Below, one piece after another: positions 5,649-8,102 of a stretch of 8,102 nt of DNA. How positions within the stretch are numbered: the stretch's first letter is position 1; the number at the start of each line of letters is the position of its first letter. Below the pieces are notes generated by a model, which was given only the letters and a program-made list of their open reading frames with translations, did not search any database and was not told where the DNA came from. The translations under genes and the position numbers were made by a program. The stretch is from Flavisolibacter sp. (lineage in GTDB: Bacteria; Bacteroidota; Bacteroidia; Chitinophagales; Chitinophagaceae): positions 1-8,102 of the forward strand of contig JAICTW010000086.1 in NCBI GenBank assembly GCA_025936195.1, read 5' to 3'.

Positions 5649-6599
5649 TCACTTCGCCCGCGTAATAAAATAAATATTGGCCGCCACGTAAAGCAATAAA
5701 ACAATTTGCGCTGTGATCATATCGAACCGTTTTGCTTTTTGAAGCTGGTTCTTCTTTACCAGAATCAGGGAATAAGCTGTTGCAGACACAATTATAAATA
5801 TGCAGAATAACGTAAGTCCATGCAAGGTATCTACCAATGTAAACGAAGTAGATTCAGGTAAAGAGGAATCAATAATGTATTTATTACCGATCACGGCAAA
5901 CAAAGCACCCACACTCAAACTAAACCGTGAATCCATTCCATCCGAGTGAATGTAGAAGCACACATAAGCAATGAGGAAAGCAATATACATTCCCAAAAAC
6001 ATTTTCCAGAACAAACCCCCGGCATCTCTTGCAATACTTAAGCGCAAGCGAAAAGCGCTGTATTCGGTACGTGGCCGGGACAAACTTTCATCACCAAAGC
6101 CGGTTTCGTACACCTTTATTCCTGATGATAAAATGCAACTGTCAATCTTCCATCCATTCAATGTAAAACGCCTGTCGTAATGTTGCCCCAACGTATCGGG
6201 AACAAAAACAAGTGCACTGGAATCGAACTGTGAATTTTCAATTGAGAATCTGAGTGTTTGGCGATCAAAAGGAAAATTGCCGATCTTCCAGGAATCCTTC
6301 ATTACACATTGCAATTTCATCTGCAGATAAACCTCACCGTCCGAAGTATCAATGGTGGAGAATGACCGCTCTACAGTTTTGGCCATCGGTATTTCAAGGT
6401 TCTTTTCAAAATCAAGCGCCTTATTCTTATACTTCAGCCAAAGCCAAAGCTGAATGGCATATTCTTTTTGTTTGAAATCAATATCGTGAATACTGGTAAC
6501 ATGCACACCAACCTTAACAGTGTCGGGTTTTGTGTTTTGTGCAAAAGAAGAAAAGAAGAAAAGAAAAACAAAAATGGAAAGAAGTGGGACTTTCTTCAT
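5649..6599 (-). CDS. Pentameric ligand-gated ion channel homologue (GLIC/ELIC-like)
   Basis: This is a 316-residue bacterial member of the Cys-loop receptor superfamily, expected to form a pentameric inner-membrane channel with a periplasmic sensing domain. The start at ATG 6599 gives a clean signal peptide (1-20, MKKVPLLSIFVFLFFFSSFA). An ATG at 6644 would put 15 non-signal residues in front and is less likely. The beta-sandwich ectodomain (about 25-178) holds the superfamily motif FPFDRQ (99-104), an LNGWKI strand, and FRLRLS just before the membrane. Four helices follow: M1 about 187-207, M2 215-233, M3 243-268, M4 283-303, with a short M3-M4 loop as in prokaryotic channels. The M2-M3 turn SSLPES resembles that of GLIC. 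The disulfide Cys-loop is absent, as expected for bacteria. The ligand is unknown. The gene lies upstream of, and co-directional with, the sensor kinase and ends in TGA. Confidence 0.85.
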   Translation of the reverse strand: MKKVPLLSIFVFLFFFSSFAQNTKPDTVKVGVHVTSIHDIDFKQKEYAIQLWLWLKYKNKALDFEKNLEIPMAKTVERSFSTIDTSDGEVYLQMKLQCVMKDSWKIGNFPFDRQTLRFSIENSQFDSSALVFVPDTLGQHYDRRFTLNGWKIDSCILSSGIKVYETGFGDESLSRPRTEYSAFRLRLSIARDAGGLFWKMFLGMYIAFLIAYVCFYIHSDGMDSRFSLSVGALFAVIGNKYIIDSSLPESTSFTLVDTLHGLTLFCIFIIVSATAYSLILVKKNQLQKAKRFDMITAQIVLLLYVAANIYFITRAK

Positions 6600-6621
6600 A
6601 GTTAATTGGATTCCGCTCGAA

Positions 6622-6651
6622 AAATAATACTTAATCGGAAACAATTACAAA
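6622..6651 (-). promoter_or_regulatory. Candidate promoter of the channel gene
   Basis: On the minus strand, TTTG (6651-6648), the end of a T-run, is followed after 18 bases by TATTATTT (6629-6622), a partial match to TAnnTTTG. Transcription would start near 6615, about 15 bases before the ATG at 6599. That fits the short leaders common in this phylum and favours the 6599 start over 6644. Confidence 0.35.
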
Positions 6652-6725
6652 AAAATGTTCCGGTTTTTTAAATGACCTTAATGCGGAAAGCAACTTCGCT
6701 TAAGTGGAAACACCTGTTTACAATT

Positions 6726-6740
6726 GCCTTAATTGAAGGC
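6726..6740. repeat. Inverted repeat GCCTT-AATTG-AAGGC
   Basis: Perfect 5-bp arms surround a 5-base loop in the region between the divergent channel gene and cbpA. No T-run follows on either strand, so it is not a recognisable terminator. A regulator site is possible but unsupported. Confidence 0.25.
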
Positions 6741-6901
6741 TGTCTTATCCCGGTTGTCCATTTCTTATCGCGCCACATTTGAAAGTCCCTTGCAAGTATC
6801 GGCAGCAAATTTTGGAATGAAAGTGGTCTGAGAGTTGTATACCTGTATGTACTGAGTAAGAAAATTGTTTTCTAACTTAGGTTATTTACAATAGTGCGGC
6901 T

Positions 6902-7807
6902 ATGGAATACATCGATTATTACAAAGTGTTAGGGCTGGATAAAAATGCTTCCGCAGAAGACATCAAAAAAGCTTATCGCAAGCTGGCAAGAAAATACCAT
7001 CCTGATGTGAACCCCAACAACAAAGAGGCGCATAAAAAATTCCAGGAGATTAATGAAGCCAACGAAGTGCTGAGCGATCCGGAGAAAAGAAAAAAATATG
7101 ATCAGTACGGAAAGGACTGGAAGCATGCTGAAGAATTTGAAAAGGCCAAACAACAGCAGCAACATTGGCAAAGAGAATATAGCGGAGGTGGCGGCGAACA
7201 ATATTTTGGCGGTGAAGGCGAACATGATTTCTCCGATTTTTTTGAATCTTTATTTGGCGGAATGGGCGCAAGAAATGGAAGACAAAGAACTACACAATTT
7301 AAAGGACAAGATTACGAAGCAGAATTGCATTTAAGTTTACGGCAGGCTTATACCACGCATCAGCAAACACTTACTGTTAACGGAAAAAATGTTCGCATTA
7401 CCATTCCCGCCGGTGTGGAAAACGGACAGAAAATCCGGTTGAAAGGACACCGCGCTCCCGGAGTGAATGGCGGTCCTAACGGCGACCTCTACATAACGTT
7501 TGTGATTGAAGAAGATACTCAGTTCAAACGTTTGGGCAATGATTTGTACACTGATGCAGAAATTGACTTGTACACAGCAGTGTTGGGTGGAGAAATAACT
7601 GTAGAAACGCTGTCCGGGAAATTAAAATTAAAAGTGCCGGCAGGAACACAGAATGACTCCAAAGCAAGAGTAAAAGGAAAGGGTTTTCCTCTCTATAAAA
7701 AAGAGGGGGAATTCGGCGATCTCTACATCACGTACAAAGTGAAAATACCTACGAATCTTTCTGAAAAGGAAAAACAATTATTTACTGAACTTTCAAAACT
7801 GAGATGA
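6902..7807 (+). CDS. cbpA: CbpA-like class B J-domain co-chaperone
   Basis: This 301-residue Hsp40 protein stimulates the ATPase of DnaK and delivers substrates; E. coli CbpA has 306 residues. The J domain spans about 4-69, with the essential HPD at 33-35 in [11 protein letters not shown] Gly/Phe-rich linker runs from about 97 to 125 ([20 protein letters not shown]). The C-terminal substrate-binding domains cover about 140-300. There is no CxxCxGxG zinc finger, so this is a CbpA/class B protein and not classical DnaJ. The ATG at 6902 is chosen because the J domain begins at once with [10 protein letters not shown]. The one-base gap to the next gene, a CbpM-like modulator, strongly supports the CbpA assignment over a generic DnaJ. 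No heat-shock operator is visible upstream. Confidence 0.94.
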   Translation: MEYIDYYKVLGLDKNASAEDIKKAYRKLARKYHPDVNPNNKEAHKKFQEINEANEVLSDPEKRKKYDQYGKDWKHAEEFEKAKQQQQHWQREYSGGGGEQYFGGEGEHDFSDFFESLFGGMGARNGRQRTTQFKGQDYEAELHLSLRQAYTTHQQTLTVNGKNVRITIPAGVENGQKIRLKGHRAPGVNGGPNGDLYITFVIEEDTQFKRLGNDLYTDAEIDLYTAVLGGEITVETLSGKLKLKVPAGTQNDSKARVKGKGFPLYKKEGEFGDLYITYKVKIPTNLSEKEKQLFTELSKLR

Positions 7808-7808
7808 T

Positions 7809-8099
7809 ATGCAGGAGCATGAATTGATTTTAGCTCAGGAATTCTGTACACATTATCAGGTGGAAATGAATTTCATTCATTCCTTACAGGAATTTGGACT
7901 GGTGGAAGTGATCAATAATGAAGGCAATGATTATTTATCAACAGACAGACTGAATGAGCTCGAGAAAATTATTCGTTTACATTATGATCTTAATGTAAAC
8001 ATCGAAGGCATTGATGTGATCTTTCATTTATTGGAACAATTGGAAGACGTTCAGAAGGAATCCAATGAATTAAGGAATCAATTGAGATTTTATAAGTAA
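7809..8099 (+). CDS. cbpM: CbpM-like chaperone modulator (MerR_2 family)
   Basis: This small 96-residue protein resembles CbpM, which binds the J domain of CbpA and inhibits its action on DnaK in E. coli. The N-terminal part has a MerR-like helix-turn-helix fold (EFCTHYQVEMNFIHSLQEFG then LVEV). The middle has the family block IIRLHYDLNVNIEGIDVIFH, and the C-terminus is a short coiled coil (LEQLEDVQKESNELRNQLRF). The blocks RLxxxLxxxxxGIxV and ExxxLRxQLxxF also occur in E. coli CbpM, by comparison from memory. The ATG follows the cbpA TGA after a single base, so translation is probably coupled and the two proteins are made in step. Despite the HTH-like fold it need not bind DNA. The stop TAA lies just inside the window. 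Confidence 0.88.
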   Translation: MQEHELILAQEFCTHYQVEMNFIHSLQEFGLVEVINNEGNDYLSTDRLNELEKIIRLHYDLNVNIEGIDVIFHLLEQLEDVQKESNELRNQLRFYK

Positions 8100-8102
8100 T
8101 GC

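Larger units (their letters stand above)
6600..6901. other. Divergent intergenic region, channel gene / cbpA
   Basis: This stretch of about 300 bp must hold the promoters of two divergent units. For the channel gene a candidate pair is visible (6622-6651). For cbpA I find no convincing TAnnTTTG box: the best stretch, TATTTACA close to the ATG, has only the first half. There is no CIRCE heat-shock palindrome, no Shine-Dalgarno sequence before cbpA, and no tRNA-like fold. It contains a GCCTT-AATTG-AAGGC inverted repeat (6726-6740) and a 36-codon plus-strand open frame (6672-6782) of doubtful reality. Confidence 0.6.

Noticed and set aside
6600..6901. CIRCE or other heat-shock operator before cbpA
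   Set aside because: I searched by eye for TTAGCACTC-N9-GAGTGCTAA and found no half-site.
6929..7271. Minus-strand open frames opposite cbpA
   Set aside because: They are antisense to the J domain and Gly/Phe region; their hydrophobic look comes from reading Lys/Glu codons backwards.
1..8102. Insertion sequence, CRISPR array, tRNA or rRNA
   Set aside because: No transposase-like frame, no regularly spaced repeats, and no tRNA or rRNA signature was recognised on either strand.

Overview
The window looks like chromosomal DNA of a free-living Bacteroidota bacterium, probably close to the Chitinophagales/Saprospirales. The base composition is moderately AT-rich, most starts lack a Shine-Dalgarno sequence, the marR gene has a TAnnTTTG-type -7 box, and the gene families fit that phylum. 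This placement is inference, since there is no rRNA or marker gene.

Layout on the minus strand, from right to left: (i) a secreted, four-helix pentameric ligand-gated ion channel homologue (5649-6599); (ii) a large sensor histidine kinase with an N-terminal 7TM module, two PAS domains and a HisKA_3/HATPase core (3362-5317), whose reading frame continues upstream to an ATG at 5485 but is broken by an in-frame TGA at 5399-5401; (iii) a tightly packed mlaE-mlaF-mlaD operon (655-3230) for an MCE-type lipid ABC transporter; (iv) a MarR-family regulator (110-562) with its own promoter; (v) the first ten codons of another gene running off the left edge (1-32). On the plus strand, divergent from the channel gene across about 300 bp, lies a cbpA-cbpM pair (6902-8099): a class B J-domain co-chaperone and its small modulator, one base apart.

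The genes form separate functional units. MlaEFD handles lipid movement between inner membrane and periplasm. MarR probably controls itself and the gene at the left edge, because copies of TGTTTA/TAAACA lie in front of both. CbpA/CbpM works with DnaK. The channel and the kinase are adjacent, co-directional membrane sensors with no demonstrated link.

I see no mobile element, CRISPR array, RNA gene or phage signal, and no clear new multi-gene system. The two most noteworthy items are the kinase's single interrupting TGA and the divergent bacterial pLGIC with a short ectodomain.
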